Origin: DASXBA01 sp036406475
GTDB lineage: Bacteria; Actinomycetota; Thermoleophilia; Solirubrobacterales; Thermoleophilaceae
NCBI GenBank assembly: GCA_036406475.1
Contig: DASXBA010000083.1
Coordinates: forward strand, 1 to 5,778
DNA: 5,778 nucleotides
Direction of reading: 5' to 3'
Shown: positions 5,171-5,778 of the stretch, piece by piece
Layout of the letters: each line of letters opens with the position of its first letter
Numbering within the stretch: the first letter of the stretch is position 1
Position numbers and translations under genes: made by a program
The notes under the pieces: model-generated
Seen by the model: only the letters and a program-made list of their open reading frames with translations
Told to the model about the DNA's origin: nothing
Databases searched by the model: none

Positions 5171-5778
5171 GCCTCGGCCAGCTCCGGATCCTTCTCGGCG
5201 AGCTGCTCGGCCAGCTCGACCATCACCTTGCACTGCTTCCAGGTGGCGTCGTCCTGCATCTTGCCGTCGATCATGTGGACGCCGCGGCCGTCCGGGATCG
5301 CCTCGATCACCTTCTTGGCGAACGCGACCTCCTCGGGGTCGGGCGAGAAGACCTTCTTGGCGATGGTGATCTGGGCGGGGTGCAGCGACCAGGCGCCGAC
5401 GCAGCCGAGCAGGAACGCGGCGCGGAACTGGGTCTCGCAGCCCTCGGTGTCCTTGATGTCGCCGTAGGGGCCGTAGAAGGGCAGGATGCCGGCGGACGTG
5501 CAGGCGTCGACCATGCGCGCGATCGAGTAGTGCCAGGGGTCCTGCTGGGCGGTGGGGCGCGGCGCCTCGGGGTTGTCCGGGTCGGGGTCCTCGATCACGC
5601 GGTAGCCGGGGTGGCCGCCGCCTACGCGGGTGGTCTTCATCCGGCGTGACGCGGCCAGGTCGGCCGGGCCGAAGCTCATGCCCTGCATGCGCGGGCTGGC
5701 GGTGGCGATCTCCTCGAGGTTCACCACGCCCATGCCGGTCTCGAGGATCGCGTGGATCAGGAGCGGGCGATCGAGCTC
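5140..5778 (-). CDS. mcl: Malyl-CoA / beta-methylmalyl-CoA / citramalyl-CoA lyase, 5' part outside window
   Basis: CitE-like (HpcH/HpaI aldolase family) Mg-dependent lyase that reversibly cleaves malyl-CoA to acetyl-CoA and glyoxylate. Close relatives also act on beta-methylmalyl-CoA and citramalyl-CoA in the 3-hydroxypropionate bicycle. The last 212 residues are present and the frame stays open to the right edge; the full protein should be about 350. The visible part reads IHAILETGMGVVNLEEIA, then SPRMQGMSFGPADLAASR, KTTRVGGGHP, YGPYGDIKD, GAWSLHPAQI and MIDGKMQDDATWKQ. It agrees very closely with Chloroflexus Mcl as I recall it. The predicted Mg ligands are the Glu at 5742-5740 and the Asp at 5661-5659, spaced 27 residues apart as in characterised malyl-CoA lyases. 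MIDGKM (partial residues 169-174) is the likely site of the catalytic Asp supplied to the neighbouring subunit. Its direction would lead towards the sucC-like operon were the glycosyltransferase pair absent. Confidence 0.93.
   Translation of the reverse strand, partial: ELDRPLLIHAILETGMGVVNLEEIATASPRMQGMSFGPADLAASRRMKTTRVGGGHPGYRVIEDPDPDNPEAPRPTAQQDPWHYSIARMVDACTSAGILPFYGPYGDIKDTEGCETQFRAAFLLGCVGAWSLHPAQITIAKKVFSPDPEEVAFAKKVIEAIPDGRGVHMIDGKMQDDATWKQCKVMVELAEQLAEKDPELAEAYGFEPAATG

Noticed and set aside
5140..5733. Start of the lyase at the ATG at 5733
   Set aside because: The frame stays open to the right edge, and the codons before this ATG encode PLLIHAILETG, including a predicted Mg ligand, so the ATG is internal and the gene is truncated by the window.

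Overview
The window is high-GC bacterial DNA packed almost entirely with protein-coding sequence. It holds six genes, two of them cut by the window edges, and the only gaps are 49 and 35 bases. Base composition, gene style and the pairing of succinyl-CoA-synthetase-like genes with a Chloroflexus-type malyl-CoA lyase suggest a high-GC actinobacterium (for example Thermoleophilia-like) or a high-GC Chloroflexota relative. The sequence alone does not decide between these. No RNA gene, CRISPR array, insertion sequence or transposase was seen.

Right to left on the minus strand, positions 2347 to 1 form a tight operon. First is a SucC-like beta subunit (1142-2347), then a SucD-like alpha subunit (228-1145) joined by an ATGA overlap, then a small single-cluster ferredoxin (1-227, running off the left edge) joined by TAG-ATG. 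The first two are an ADP- or GDP-forming acid-CoA ligase of the succinyl-CoA synthetase superfamily. Several active-site motifs in both subunits look more like ATP-citrate lyase than like textbook SucCD, so the acid substrate is uncertain.

At the right edge (5140-5778, minus strand, 5' part missing) lies the C-terminal two thirds of a malyl-CoA/beta-methylmalyl-CoA/citramalyl-CoA lyase closely resembling the Chloroflexus Mcl enzyme. A malate-CoA ligase plus a malyl-CoA lyase would interconvert malate with acetyl-CoA and glyoxylate. The atypical ligase beside this lyase therefore raises the testable idea that the ligase uses malate, or another hydroxy di- or tricarboxylate, rather than or as well as succinate.

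Between these two carbon-metabolism blocks, on the plus strand, sits a two-gene glycosyltransferase cassette. It comprises an atypical GT2-like enzyme with a C-terminal beta-rich domain (2397-3872) and a GT4 enzyme with the Cys-rich insert known in part of that family (3908-5170). The pair is divergent from the ligase operon across a 49-base shared promoter region. It is convergent with the lyase, overlapping it by 31 bases. It probably acts in cell-surface polysaccharide or glycan assembly, and by orientation it looks like an insertion into a minus-strand carbon-metabolism cluster.
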